A stretch of 64,000 nucleotides of DNA from Dermatemys mawii. Taxonomy: Eukaryota; Chordata; Testudines; Dermatemydidae. The stretch's first letter is position 1, and each line of letters begins with the position of its first letter. Where the stretch lies: NCBI GenBank assembly GCA_007922305.1, contig ML677365.1, forward strand, positions 16,598,281 through 16,662,280. Reading direction: 5' to 3'. The notes under the pieces are model-generated. The model made no database searches, was not told where the DNA came from, and was given only the letters and a program-made list of their open reading frames with translations. Positions 11,076-23,460 of this stretch are shown here, piece after piece. The translations under genes and the position numbers were made by a program.

Positions 11076-13140
11076 AAAAACCCAGCCAACCAATTTGATA
11101 GAACGCTTAAATGGAAATATTTTCGCCCATAAGCATGGTCAAATTACTCAGTCCAGGAACTACAGGGTTCAACAATAAAAGCATCATCATATGTGTGAGA
11201 GAGACATTTTTTCCTATCAGCCACCATGTAGAGTTAAAGCTAGAAACAAATGACAGTATTTATATATAAAGAGAAAAAAATTATTTCCAAGTAAATACAT
11301 TTTTATCTCTGGGCCTGTGCTTTATGGGCTATATCAGAAATAAAATGTTGCTTTTTTTCTATCCTGAAAGGAAATACCAACATCATTGCCAAACCTCAAG
11401 AATAACATGATCTGTGTCCTGTACCCAAGAAAAAGGAGAGCACAGCAGGGAACAAATTAAGCTAATGGATCTCCCAATCCTTTTGAAGTGGGTGTAGTTT
11501 GAAATTCTGAAAAGCTTTATGGGGTGCTAGGGTGGGTACTATTTTCCTTTAAAAAAGGTCCCATTAAAATTGATAGCATGAGAGATTAAAGCAATTGGTT
11601 TAGTTTCTGAAGCCTTAATAGCTAACAAACATGGTAGTGTCTAATGAACTGTCCCCTAGCTATGTTTCGGTACCAGAACTGTCCACTATAAAGCTGCATC
11701 AGTTTCAGCTATAAGAACTTGTGCTGGGGATAGAGCAGCAAATATACAATCTCTCCTTTGGGCCTCCCAGCCTCTTCTGTCTATCACATAGGCGTCAATA
11801 AACACATTGCCAGAATTTTAGCCTCTGGCTAATTTCTATACTATTTCCTGAGGCCATCTCAAGTTGACATGCTGATTCCTAACGACTGAGTAAATAAAGA
11901 GGCATGAAGCCCGTCCCAGAAGATTTGTCACAGGTTCAGTTCCAGCTACAAATACACCTGACTCACAATGCCTGGACTTGATCAAACTCCCCCATAGCTA
12001 AGTGACATTCAGATTCGCCTACCAGTGTTAAGCTTATTTCTTATTTTATCTGTGTCAGTTCATCATTCAATTTCCAGGGTATTAGGATCTAGTCCTGCTA
12101 CAGAAATTAGTCTGAATTCTGCCATTAACTTCAATGGTAGCAACAGCCGGCATCAGCAAGCCCTGTTTGCAAAAGAAACCACTGATTTTTGGATTACTCA
12201 GTTTTTGGTTGCCCAACATGAGACGTCTCAGGCTGGTTTTCTAGAGATAAACACCTGAATCTCCCATTGCTTCCAATAAGAGCTGTACACATTCAGTGCC
12301 TCTGAACATCAGACCAGAGGGGTGTCACATTTTTGTCAACACTTTCAATAGCTTTGTACAATAGTAGAAGCTTGGCATTAAAAAATGGTGGTACTCAAAA
12401 TCAGAAATCACTTGTGAAAATGTTGCTCTTAGTCCCTCAAATTTAGACCAAATAGAAAGCCATCTGATTACTTTGTCTTGTACCAGATTTTCAATGAAAA
12501 TATCTCAATTTTTTTAGATAGTGGAGTTAGTATAAATTCATGGCAGCAGATGGATTCATATGACTTGCCAAAGCAGATTTTACAGACTCTGAGTCCAAAT
12601 TCAGCTAAATAAGCAAGTGTGTAACACTAAACAGTAACTACCCTGTTAGGGACTATTATATTCCAGCAAGTCTTTTTTAAAAAACACTATTTGCTTCTGT
12701 ACAATTGCCTAATTACAGTACATTTTAAATACATTTTTGGCAAGCAGCATCTACTTGGTAGCCAGATAAATGCGACAGACCGTGGCAACTGCTTCTTTCT
12801 GAAATGTGCGGGACCTCACAGTTAGATCAGGACTGTGCTGTTTCGTTTGGGCAGATGACGCAGTTTCTGCACTGACAGAGCAGTTCAAAGAACTAGAAAG
12901 TTACTGAGAATCTCCACAGTTGTTAACAGGAACAGCTGGGGATCTGAGACAGGCTCTTCTGTCTGCTTTACAACCTTACTTCCTGTGGAGCGCTCAATCC
13001 TTCAAGGTGCCAAGCCCCTTCTGAAAGTGCCTGTTAGGGAGCTGAGAGAGCTCAACCCTTCACAAATCTGTTTCAGAGACGGATGGGTGACCCAGTGTGT
13101 AATTATAAACTTTTTTAAAGTGACCCCCTTATTCTGCAGG
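11076..13140. other. no gene; old repeat scrap only
   Basis: No supported gene. A decayed piece near 12090-12150 (GCCATTAACTTCAATGGTAGC) looks like the old amniote repeat also seen at 16618-16712 and 49160-49215. Otherwise I see nothing. Confidence 0.45.
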
Positions 13141-13164
13141 GATAAAGAGGGAAAAAAACACCAC

Positions 13165-13460
13165 AGCTGATTATTGCTGATTATTGTATGATGGGAGCAC
13201 ATATTGGCCACACCAAGATCATGGCCCATTGTGTTAGGCATTGTACAAACTTACAGAGTGGGGGGGGGGGGAGAGAGAGAGAGAGAATCCTTGCTCCAAA
13301 GAACTGAAACAGAGAAGACAAAAAAAAATTACTTTCCCAATTTTTGTAAAGAGATTGGGAACTGAGGCTTAGAGAGACTAATTGATTCACCCAATGTCAC
13401 ACTGACTTCTGTGGCAGAGGCAGGATTTGAACTCAGATCCACACAGTGTCTTCACCACAA
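13165..13460 (-). mobile_element. MIR/CORE-type SINE, antisense
   Basis: The right part reads GGAACTGAGGCTTAGAGAGAC, then CACCCAATGTCACAC, then GGCAGAGGCAGGATTTGAAC. This is the complement of the conserved core and the tRNA-derived head of MIR-type SINEs, and GATTTGAACTC corresponds to the Pol III B box. The left part (CCCATTGTGTTAGGCATTGTAC) matches the L2-like tail. A G-run followed by (GA)n at 13259-13287 interrupts the tail. Inactive. Confidence 0.7.
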
Positions 13461-13708
13461 CAATCATCCTCCCTCTTGATTTTCTTTCAACGCTAGACTA
13501 TTACAGTAAGTTTGTAATTACCTGGTAGGTTTTTGTTATGAATATTAATAAGATGGTTATATAAATGCATAATTGCTATGGGATCAATTATTTATCATTC
13601 ATCTACAAAGGATTTCAAAGAATAAAGTACATTAAGAAATAATTGTTGACTAATGGTGGGATTTCCTCTTCCCTTCCTTTTCAAGTTGCAGTTAATTATC
13701 TGGGAGGC

Positions 13709-14182
13709 TAGAATGAAGGGCCTGGTAGGGAAGTCTGTGCCTTCCCAAACAGCCTCCCACTTTCTGCTCCCCCTCAAGCCCCCAACTCCCCGCTCCTTTA
13801 CTACTGACCATCTCCCCAGGACCCACCCCATCCAACCCTCCCAGATCCCTGTTGCCTTACTGCCCTGACCCCTATCCACACCCCCTCCCCTAATCGCCCC
13901 CCAGGACCCTCCCCATGCAACTCTCCCTGCTCTCTGTCCCATGACTGCCCCCTGGAATCCACTGACCCTTATTCACCCACCTCCCCGCACTCTCCACACC
14001 CTTACCATGCCAATCAGAGCAACAGGAGCTTGCAGCCCCACTGCCCGGCTGCAGACAGCTACACCACCATGCTCCCTAGCAGGAGCGGTGGGCCAGAGCG
14101 CTGGTGGCACAGTGAGCTGAGGGCTGGGCAGGACAGTCACGCAGGTCGGATGTGGCCACAGGCTGTAGTTTGCCCACCTCTG
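13709..14182. mobile_element. hAT-type element, 5'-truncated second copy
   Basis: Begins inside the element (GAAGGGCCTGGTAGGGAAG). It runs through a C-rich tract with CCTGACCCCTATCCACACCC and ends with GTAGTTTGCCCACCTCTG, the same terminal inverted repeat that closes the full-length copy at 45409-46153. The left terminus is missing, so no target duplication can be checked. The ORFs in this tract come from C-rich sequence and are not genes. Confidence 0.8.
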
Positions 14183-14236
14183 CCCTACTGGGTCAGACCA
14201 AAGGTCCATCTAGTCCAGTATCCTGTTTTCCGACAA
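14183..14236 (-). mobile_element. CR1 3'-end scrap, antisense
   Basis: CTACTGGGTCAGACCAAAGG and TCCATCTAGTCCAGTATCC are the complement of the CR1 terminal region. They start immediately after the hAT terminus at 14182. The outermost CR1 repeats are absent on the left side, so the hAT element or a deletion removed them. The sequence after 14236 may still be decayed CR1. Confidence 0.75.
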
Positions 14237-14500
14237 GTGTATGGTGACTGCTACCAGGATCAGAAAGGCATTATACATCCATGTACAGTACTGCAGAATT
14301 AGTGAAATGACTGTCTATGTGTGGATGGGAGTTTCTGGTCCTTTGGGGCAAGGCATATTAGCCACTGCTGGATGCAGGATATGTTCCTGGACACTGATCC
14401 AAGCTGGTGTAGAAAACCTGAGAGAACAGCAGTAGAGGAGAACCAAGTATCAAACCCAAGAATATTTTTACATTATTTTGCTGATTTTAATATTAAAAAC

Positions 14501-15287
14501 TGTCAGGATTGCCTCCCCACTCTGAACTCTAGCGTACAGATGTGGGGACCCACATGAAAAAAGAAATAACCCCCCCCAAGCTTATTTTACCAGCTTGGGT
14601 TAAAATGTTTTTCCCCAGAACACAACTTCTTCTGTATCTGGACTTGGTATGCTGCCACCACCAAACTAGGTCTAGGGTAGTTTGGGACCCTTCTTTCCCT
14701 TTCCACTAACCCCCCTCAAACTTCTTCCTTCCCTGGAAAGCTTGAGAGAATAAAAAAACCAAACCTTGCCTGATTCTGTGAGACGTGCCCAATCCAAAAC
14801 CAGGATCTTACACAATGGAAAACAAGCAGTCAGCTTCTTAAAAGAAAGATTTTAATAAAAGAAAAAAAGAAAGGAATAAATCCCTTATAACCATCAATAG
14901 AACAGCATCTACCATAATCAACAAAAGGATTCAGAAACCAAACCTCTCCCCTGAGGCAACTTTCTCCCACAGTTGATATCTCTGCTGAAGCTTACAGTAT
15001 CAAGAAGCACCCAGCCAACACTCACCACTGAGAACCCTCCAAGTGATAAAAAGAAGGTAAACTTACTGACTACAGTACTTGATAGAATCTTATAGTTACA
15101 GTGAAAGACATAGCTGTGTTCATCCCGTAGCCGAGGTGAACAGAGAGAGACCCAGAGAGAAACTGAAACTTAAAATCCTTTGTCTCCTGAGGAATTTCTC
15201 TTTGGTCAGTTGTCCACCTCTCAGGTTACCTTAAGCTTAACCCCTTACAGGTAAACAATAATTCTAGGCTACTTCACACTTATGACA
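14501..15287. mobile_element. solo LTR, 787 bp, with 5-bp target duplication
   Basis: The element starts TGTCAGGATTGCC and ends CACTTATGACA, so it has TG..CA ends in a short inverted repeat (TGTCA/TGACA). It is flanked by a 5-bp direct repeat, aaaac, at 14496-14500 and 15288-15292. It contains no coding sequence. A 5-bp duplication fits Ty3/Gypsy elements or class III endogenous retroviruses. The single copy without internal sequence suggests recombination between two LTRs. Similar sequence is common in turtle genomes in my memory. The transcriptional direction is not settled. Confidence 0.8.
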
Positions 15288-15292
15288 AAAAC

Positions 15293-16479
15293 TGAAAGCT
15301 TAGAATGGTTAGGAGGCTGTGAAGCTCTTTGAAGTGGTTGTGAGCTAGCCTTATCACTCTAGAGAAGTTTCTAGTAAGAAAGGAAGAAAAAGAAAAGGTA
15401 CATGTTAACAAGCTAGTCTTACTGTCAAATGTACGTGCTAATTATAAATGAAGTACCATTGAAATAAGGGTGGGCTTTCCCATGGGTATAACTTGATATT
15501 AAAAGTGAATAAATGTCATCATGTTCAAAGAGAAGAAAGTACACATTAGTTACGAAGCCCCTCGTGAAACTATTGCCTTTACTGTTTGTTCCATGTGAAG
15601 CCTCTAATCTGGATAGAATACTGAACGGTTTTCAAGAAGTGCCAGAGACATCAGTGCCAGTTCAGCTTACAAAATGGCTTCTCCTGTCAAGTTTGTCCCA
15701 GTACAATGTGTTCTTTCACTTGAGCCCCATGCTACTTGGCAGGCTTCAGGCATAACTCAACCTGTCAGAGTTTCCTGCCATTAGCCCATTCAGTGTCACA
15801 CATGGTTCTAGCATTTATGTCATGAGATATAAAAGATGCTTTGAAGGATGTGAAATTACAGGTGCTGTTCGGTCTTCCAAATCATAAGCAGAATTAAATG
15901 CATTTTACTAGCTACCTTCTTCAGTCAGTAGGAAAGTAGGGGCCAGGCTGTAATCACCATGTCATGTCCTGAAGACACCTTGCACATTATATCACACTGT
16001 TTTAAAACCTACTGATGCAAGATATAGTGTCTTTGTTTGCAGGGCTTCAGTTAATAAAGGTCATGAACCAATAAGGTCTTTCTGAACTCCTCTCAGCTCC
16101 ACATCTTTTACGGATACTATAGTCAGAACAGCATGGAGGATTTTCCCTTCTTTTACTATATAATTATTAAATACCAAACAACTACATTTAAAGAATATTG
16201 AGATTGCAAAAGTCAAGGGAAGTTAGGAAATGCCCGAATTATAGATGTCCATGCAACCTTAATTTTGCCCTCTTTTCAGCTACAATGCAGTCTTTACTTA
16301 CATGAACAGATGCTATTTTTCCCTAGAGGACTCCCCTCTCATTCAGTGCGCAGGACAGACTGAGCTCTGAGGATGAATCAGGGTTGTGTAGTAAAGGTAG
16401 CGGTTGAGTGTAGGGCCACCTCCTCATTTGTTGCAGATGTTGGAAAGCATGTGGTGAATGAATCAGGGAAATGCAGAAA
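15293..16479. other. no recognisable element
   Basis: Nothing I can support: short ORFs, no terminal repeats and no SINE boxes. Confidence 0.45.
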
Positions 16480-16600
16480 AGACACCTGGTTAAGGCAGCT
16501 GAATGCTCTCTTGAGAAACACATTCTATCCCTGCCTCTGCCACAGAGTTCCTATGTTATGCTGGGTAAATTGCTTAAACTTTTCATAGCTGGTCCATAGC
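16480..16600 (+). mobile_element. MIR/CORE-type SINE fragment
   Basis: GGTTAAGGCAGCTGAATGC is followed by CCCTGCCTCTGCCACAGAGT and TGCTGGGTAAATTGCTTAA. These match the head and core of a sense MIR-type SINE, with the motif that normally reads TTGGGCAAGTCACTTAA. Tail lost. A decayed old repeat (ACTGAAGTCAATGGGAGCTG) follows at 16618-16712. Confidence 0.6.
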
Positions 16601-16744
16601 TGTGTGTCCTTCAGTGTACGAGTACCTGACTTGAGGTCCTGGAGTTCTGATTTGCAGAAGTCCTGAACTCTCACAACTGCAACTGAAGTCAATGGGAGCT
16701 GTGTTTCGAACCTATAATGTTCTATAGGATGTCTCTGAAAAACC

Positions 16745-17095
16745 AGGTTCTAGGTGTCTCATTATTATTATTTGTACTATTGTAGCATGGGCTCAGGCCC
16801 CCAGTGTGCTAGGCACCGTACAGTACAACACAGAAGAAAAAGACAGTCCCTGCCCTGAAGAACTTAAAATCTAAGTATAAGAGACAGCAGATGGGTACTG
16901 ACTAGGGAGCACAAAAAACCCCCAAGGAGACAATATCTCAAAATTGGGCATTCAAAATTAATGGGTAATTTTGACCTTCTCTCGCTCTGTGCCTCAGTTT
17001 CCCATCATTCACAGGCATGATGTGACGATAAATCAATTAATGTTGGTGGGGCAGTCAGGTACTACAGTGCTGAGCCCCTTAGAAAAGCCCATAAG
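16745..17095. mobile_element. SINE/L2-like tail plus MIR-like fragment
   Basis: The left half contains TATTATTATTTGTACTATTG, GTGTGCTAGGCACCGTACAG and CAGTCCCTGCCCTGAAGAAC, the pattern of the CORE-SINE/L2-like tail in reverse orientation. The right half contains CTGTGCCTCAGTTTCCCATC, a sense MIR core motif, at about 16985-17010. I cannot tell whether this is one rearranged SINE or two adjacent ones. Confidence 0.55.
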
Positions 17096-17099
17096 GAAA

Positions 17100-18330
17100 T
17101 TAATTCTTTCTTCAGAGCATGATTTGAATAGTGTCTAGTAAAAACCAGTATGTGATCATGCAAGTAAAGACTGTATCATAATGCAGAAGATGGGCTTAAG
17201 TAAGGTTGTGGAGCTTTGAATCTGGCACTTCCTAACTTTTAAGTATTTGACTTTGCAAGCTTAACTTTCTTTTAACATAACTTATTTGTAATAACATCTA
17301 TGAAATGTAATCTATGGAAAATTCTGAGTCAAAGTTGATTGTCATTAAAAAAAAAAAAAGGAGCATAACCCTTTTCAAAATCTGGATTGCCGAGTTTTGA
17401 TCCTTGCTTTAAAAATAATGTAAAAGCCTAAAGTATCACATTGATTTATCAGCCGTTTTTGTATGAATTTTTTGTGACTCTACTCTGTCTTCCTAGACCA
17501 TCCATTTCTTACGGTTACCCGAACCTACAGACCTAACTTCCTTCCCTTACTGGCTGAAGATGATCAGCCTCCAAACACAGAACTAGGCCTTTAAGTGCCT
17601 TACTCAATCATGTGTACATTTTGCACCAAACTTTTCAAGTCACCCCTTTGCAAATTTCTCCTGTAGAATTGCACTTGCCTGCACTGCGTAAACAAGAGGC
17701 CACCACTCAAGCAAAGACAAAAACAAACCAGGGATTGGGAGAACTTCAGTCTACTCCCCTTCCCCCTGCCTCCCAGCTTTCTGTAAATACTACACTGGAA
17801 ATGGTCCAAAGGTTGATTTTTTTATGTGAAAGAAGTTCTTTGATATTGGTGGAGCTGGAGCAGGGCAGACAGTCCCCTCTAGCCTTGATCCTGGAAAACA
17901 ACAAATCCACGTTATCAAAATCTGCTTCTGGCCAGTGCAGCATAGGTCAAGCAGGAAACTGTGTGTTGATGTTTTAGGCATTTCTTAATGCTGAGGTCTT
18001 TTAATACACAAAAATATTTGTGCCATGAGAAATTAGGTTCAGTTCGCTTCCTATTTTCTCACGCTGTTTGAACACAGGAGAGGGTTTCCTGAACGACTGC
18101 CTGGAAGGTCGGCAGAAGTGTGCAAATGCCATCATTTCCTTGCAATGGCTGCATTGCTTTTTATTGGATTTATGTAAAAGCCTTCTGCAGGTTGCTTCAG
18201 TGTAATTAGATATTAAAAAACACATAAATATCTATGCCAGTGCAGCAGCCAACTCAAACCCTTCTGAACAGGCAACGTCACTTTGTTGTTTCTTTATTGC
18301 GCAGACTCACTGAACAAAGTGGTGAACGAG
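17100..18330. other. no recognisable element
   Basis: Only a poly(A) run at about 17346-17359 stands out. The plus-strand ORF at 17612-17977 has no family character. I see nothing else. Confidence 0.45.
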
Positions 18331-18334
18331 GGCT

Positions 18335-18611
18335 ACTATCATTTATGTCAGCAAAACTTATGTTGCTCAGGGATGTAAAAACACCCCCCCACCCCAAGTG
18401 ACATAAGTTTTGCTGGCTTAAGTGGCAGTGTGCACAGCACTGTGTTGGCGGGAGAGTTTCTCCTACTGACATAGCTACCGCTGCTCATTGAGGTGGTTTA
18501 TTATGTCACTGGGAGAGCTCTCTTCCGTCGGCCATTGAGTGGCTACACGAGCAAGCTTACAGCAATGTAGTGCTGTGCTGCTGTCAGCTTGCTGGTGTAG
18601 ACATGGCCTAA
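18335..18611. mobile_element. palindromic MITE
   Basis: Internal hairpin arms TCAGCAAAACTTATGTTGCTC and AGTGACATAAGTTTTGCTGG face each other across a C-run at 18384-18395. The right part contains GGGAGAGCTCTCTTCCGTCGG and ends in GGTGTAGACATGGCCTAA, the end shared with other reptile MITEs whose termini read TTAGGCCTGGTCTACACT. The left terminus is decayed. This is a non-autonomous DNA transposon of uncertain superfamily. Confidence 0.7.
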
Positions 18612-20328
18612 GCGTTACGTTGCCAATAAACATAGGTCTATTTAAGGTTAGTCATGACAGGATCTGCACCAAGGATTAATATGAATCAGACAAATCATGT
18701 TTGTAAAATATATTTATTCTGTCAGCTTTCATGAGTGGGAGCTATTTCTCCAGTCAAGCTGAATGATAGCATTCAGCTCTCTCACTTGCTCTTCTTGACA
18801 GCTAAGATAAACATGTCAGCCTGTGATTTGCCAAATACTATCCCATGGAATTCAGACAGAAGTTGCCAACAGAGCTAACTTTCAAAAGGAGGATCATGGT
18901 GTTAAAAAAAAAAAAAGCTGCTAAACAAGTTTTCAATTATAGTGGCCAACAATGGAACACTCTGCTATTCATATATGTTCAATAGAAGCTAGGGACTGGA
19001 CAGGGCTTGTCAGGTGCTTGGCGACAATGAGTCGAAAGGGCTGTATTTTACAGATCTTTTATTGTAATGCGATTCTTAATGGACCGTGATTTTGTGGTCT
19101 TTATCACACCAGTCATTATTTACAAATTAGGAACTATTTGTGATGAAAGGAATCAGAACACAGGGACAAAAAATGGTGCACAAGCCACAAAACTGAGAGA
19201 AGAATGACTAGAGAATGCTCTGTGTAGTACTCAGGTTTCTTGTTATTTTAATATTCATATTTAATTTATAGCTTTTTGGAATCTTTAACAAGTAGAGAGC
19301 ATAGTAGGCTTCAGAGTCCCAGACCTGCATCTCATTCAATAATTATTTTCTGCTGACCCTGCATACATTGCCTTGTCATTTCAGACGGAGCCAGTATTAT
19401 TTTTTGTTTTCCACATGAAACTGTTGGGTAGCATTCATTTCCATAGCACCTTTTAGCATGAAGGATCTCAAAGCACTTTGCAAACTATGGACCTGATCCA
19501 TTGACCATTAACATCAATGGAACAAAATCTAGGCCCTATATGTATATTATATTAGAATTATTTAGTCCACCACTGAAATGCAGCCTGCTGTGGAGTGGAA
19601 TGTGACAGCTTAACACAGCCAGAAGGGAAGTTGGAAATACAGAGTCTAACTGAAATTACATGGGGAATTCAGGTATGCAGAATTATCCAAGCTAGAATTT
19701 GGCCAGGGCACTAGGGCTAACACCCGTATTATTGCTAAAAGTGCCAAGGGGTAAAAGTTGTTTAGACAGAGGGGGATTGGCCAGCTCAGAAGGTTAGTAA
19801 ATAGAGAGAGAGTTCCTCACATCCAAGCTGCCACAGTTTGCCAGCACAAATGCAAGTCAGATTGATAGTCACCAAAAATCACTGCCAACTGATTGCTGTT
19901 TGGTGACCTACATGAAATGAGCTGATAGGCTCAGTTCAGTTCCGGATGGATGTGTGTTCACATCTGAAACTAAGCAGACAAAACTGACACAAATGTATGC
20001 TGAGCACAAGCTTGCTGCAGTAGGTAAAGATTATGCTAATTTAAACAAAGGGATATCCTGCCTTTTCTGAGGAACCCAGTGCCAAAAGCATCACTGCCAT
20101 TAGCAATTAGCAACTTTCTTTGCACTTTTGCTGGAGAGACCAATGATTGTATGGGTATGTAGACTGAACTAGCCTCTTGCCCTGAGCTAGTCTCATTAGG
20201 CCAGGGGAGAACACACAGGTAAGTTAGTATGGAGAAGATTACATTGCCACATCAGTTCTGTGGATCAGTGAAGAAATCAGCATCCAAAGATGTCAATCCA
20301 ATACCCTTCCTGGATTTGAATCTGCAAA
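18612..20328. other. mostly unique DNA; old SINE/L2 scrap
   Basis: A stretch at about 19430-19500 (AGGATCTCAAAGCACTTTGC) resembles the conserved L2/CORE-SINE tail. A poly(A) run lies at about 18904-18916. I see no gene. Confidence 0.45.
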
Positions 20329-20692
20329 TCTAAAATTCATAGGCCAGAAGGGACCATTGTGATCATATAGTCTGGCCTCCTGTATAACATAGGCCATAAA
20401 ACTTCCCCACAACAATTCCTAGGGCATGTCTTTTAGAAAAATATTCAATCTTGATTTAAGAATTGCCAGTGATGGAGAATCCACCATGATCCTGAGTAAA
20501 TTGTTCCAATGGTTAATTACCTTCACTGTTAAAAATGTACCCCTTCATTTCAGTTTGAATTTGTCTACTTTCAACTTCCAGCCATTGGATCATGTTATAT
20601 CTTTCTCTGCTAGAGAGGAGAGCCCATTATCAAATATTTACTCCCCACTTAGTTGCCTATAGACTATAATCAAGTCACCCTTTAGCAAGGTC
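20329..20692 (-). mobile_element. CR1 3' end, antisense
   Basis: Starts with ATTCATAGGCCAGAAGGGACC and continues through ATCCACCATGATCCTGAG, CAATGGTTAATTACCTTCAC and ATAATCAAGTCACCC. All are complementary to the 3' region of a CR1 subfamily different from the one at 3131-3574. About 360 bp, 5'-truncated. The apparent ORF at 20426-20662 lies on the non-coding strand of this element. Confidence 0.9.
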
Positions 20693-21289
20693 ACTAAGTG
20701 GTTTCACAGATCATAATGCACTGAGCTATCACCAGTGCTTAAATTGGGGCAGGAAGATCTACAGCTGCATTCTTACAACAGCCGGCTATGGCGTCTCCTC
20801 ACTTCATTTCATTTTAGGGTACATTAAGGGTAGCATCACTCACATCTCAACCACCAGCATCCCCTTGGGTACACGTCAGCAGGAGGCTTGTGATGAAGTC
20901 TAAAATGCTACCACAAGGAAGATAAATTTCTGTGTTAGAGATACTTCCAACTACATCAGGTGGTGTCAGGGAAAGAGGCACCAGTTCCACGCTCCCCTAA
21001 AAAGACCTGGTGGGAATGTGGGGAGAAGATTGACTCTTCTCTTATGGCTGCACCCGAAAGAGTTGACTGTATTTTAAGATGAATCTACAACTTCAATAGT
21101 TTTGTTAAAATAAATCCTTAAATAGCAACATACAACTGTACGTTATAATAAGGAGGTGAAAAATTAGTAGGATAAATTATGATTTCATTACTGCTCAGCT
21201 ATTCTCCAGGACATAACTTTCCTGTAAACCTTTCTGCTGGGCAACAATAACCTAAGCTTCTAGGCAGCCTGTAATAACAGCCATCATTA

Positions 21290-21560
21290 ATACTATTTAT
21301 ATAGTAACAGCTATGCTTGGCACTCTACAGACAGCATAAAAAAATATCCTTTGCCTTTCTAGAGAACCACTTTTCCAAGTATCTCAAAACACGTTGCAAA
21401 CATTCAGGAATAAAACGTGACAACACCCTTGTGAAGCAAGTATTACCATCTTCTTCTAACAGAAGGGAAATCCAGGCACAAAGAGGTTAAGTGACTTGCC
21501 GGAGGTCACACATGAAAAATGCAACAGATGTGGGAACAGAATACAGCCTCACTCATCTGT
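21290..21560 (-). mobile_element. MIR/CORE-type SINE, antisense
   Basis: Contains AGGCACAAAGAGGTTAAGTG followed by ACTTGCCGGAGGTCACAC, the complement of the MIR core. Its left side (AAGTATCTCAAAACACGTTGC) matches the L2-like tail in reverse. No intact Pol III boxes. Confidence 0.7.
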
Positions 21561-22767
21561 GTAAACCACAAAACCCATGCTAACCTCTTATGGCTCCTTC
21601 CTTATTGTAATGCCCAGCCCATAGTACTCCATCTATTTCTCATATAAATATCAGATATCTGGGCACCAAGTACAAATTAACTAAAAGAGTAACCTGTCCA
21701 CAAAGCTCGCCGAGGCCCCTCCATGCCTTGGGTCAGAGTGCCTCATTGACATTCAGCCAACATTTTAACAAGGGGCTTCTTCAAAAAATGCCCACGTCTG
21801 CAGTGCTCACAACATTCCCTGCAATACTCTCAACACTCTCCTCCCAGACACTTACTCATGCAAAATCCATCAGTTCCACACTCTCTTCCCCTTCATCCTT
21901 CCCAAATCTGTTCATTTCATACCCTTTCTCGCCTCCACTCCTGAACCCTTCCATCCCCTGACCCAGACAGCACCCCTGTGCTCACCATGGTTCCCCTCTA
22001 GTAACTCATTGAGACTCCTCTTGCTGGCTCCCTTCCGCATAACAACAGCAGCTAGGGCAAGTGTCCTGTGGCCACTGCTGGCAGCAATTGTGGTAATCCT
22101 AGCTCTCCAGGAGCACAGGGATTTGTGAAATGCAAAGAATGGGAAATCTCCTTGTGTCCTCCCTCCATTCCATACACTTTCACAGGTTCAGACCCAGTCT
22201 GACTTTCTACACAACACCCTTTCTTTTTCTCTGATCCAGCCTGTTATTTCTGCAGACGTGATTTACTGACAATAGAGTGGAAGCTGCTTCTCAGATTTTG
22301 AGAGCAAATGTGTAGCTGTGGCCATGCATCTCCCATAAGTCAATACACTGAAATAAATATCAACTGCAGAAACAGGATGATGTATGCAGTGGGCAGCTAT
22401 GCTTATCTCATGAAAAAAATGGAAACTTTTGTGGGTCAGCGTGTTGTTTTTACCCAATGTTGTTTTCTCCTGTTTAGCTTCTAAACAATGCAGAAGATCT
22501 GCTAGGGAAATCTTGAACTTTTCCATCCCTGTGCAGATATGGATCTGTGAGTGTTGTGGGGAGGGAAGGGACAGAAGAGCAGGAGCAGGAAGCAATGTGG
22601 AGTGTTTGGAGACTGCAAATTTCAAACAGCTACTGGCACTTCTTAATAATGCAGCATCAGTCAGCCTTGGAGAATACTGTCTCAGCTCTTGGGAGAAAGG
22701 TTTGAAGCCTCATTAACTTGAGCAGGATTAGGATTTCATCCTATGCCCTTTAACTCACATTGTCTTA
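21561..22767. other. no recognisable element
   Basis: ORFs on both strands at 22263-22716 overlap each other and show no domain motif. I see nothing I can support. Confidence 0.4.
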
Positions 22768-22905
22768 GGCCTGGTCTACACTAAAAAGTTATGTCAACCC
22801 AGCTATGTTGCTCAGAGGTGTGAAAAACGCCATGCCCCTGTGTAGTTAAGACGGTGCTAGGTCGATGGAAGAATTCTTTCATCAGCCTAGCTACTGCCTC
22901 TCAAT
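22768..22905. mobile_element. MITE, right-truncated
   Basis: Starts with AGGCCTGGTCTACACTAAAA, the left terminus of the reptile MITE family whose right terminus is seen at 18611. It continues with GCTATGTTGCTCAGAGGTGTG and GGTCGATGGAAGAATTC. The right half and terminus are missing. Confidence 0.7.
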
Positions 22906-22917
22906 AGGTTGTCACTA

Positions 22918-23460
22918 AAGCTGGTTGGGAAAGGGTGAACATTTCTGAAGAAATTTAACACTTTTGAGAAATTTTGAAATTTCAGTTTTTTGGGTTATCC
23001 TTCTCTCTCCCTTTTCTTCTACTGAATGAAGTAGAATAAATGTGATCTAGGATTTCCATCTCTCTTTCTCTCTCTCTCCCCCACATCCATGTTTCACTTT
23101 TCCTTTGCCACTTTAATCTTTCAAAAACTTCCTCAACTTTTGAAAAGTTGCAGACTGGTGCAGGAAGGGGGAGGAAATGAAGAGAAAGAAAGAGAACTGA
23201 TCAAATAAAAAACATCCTAACATTACTCAACCTATTGCATTCAGTGAGAAAAGGAAAAAGGGAGAGGAGGAGGGGAGGAATTAAAAAAACAGGAAACAAA
23301 AATTTGAAAATATTGAAATTTGGGTTTGATAAAGAAACGGAATCTTGAGGGGGCAGGGTGAGAAGAGAACACAGACTTTTCCTGAATGTTTCTCTCTGGG
23401 GAAGAAAAAGACATGTTTCTTTGAAAAAGTGTTTCAGACAAAAATTTCAGCCAACACTAG
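22918..23460. repeat. possible decayed inverted-repeat element
   Basis: Starts GCTGGTTGGGAAAGG and ends AAATTTCAGCCAACACTAGC, which are roughly complementary over about 15 bases with gaps. The interior is rich in TTGAAATTTC-like strings and has a CT-rich run at 23059-23088. It could be an old MITE. Evidence is weak. Confidence 0.3.

Noticed and set aside
20426..20662. 78-codon plus-strand ORF
   Set aside because: It is the antisense reading of a CR1 3' end.
22263..22716. Opposing 120- and 95-codon ORFs
   Set aside because: They overlap on both strands and neither shows a motif. Probably chance.
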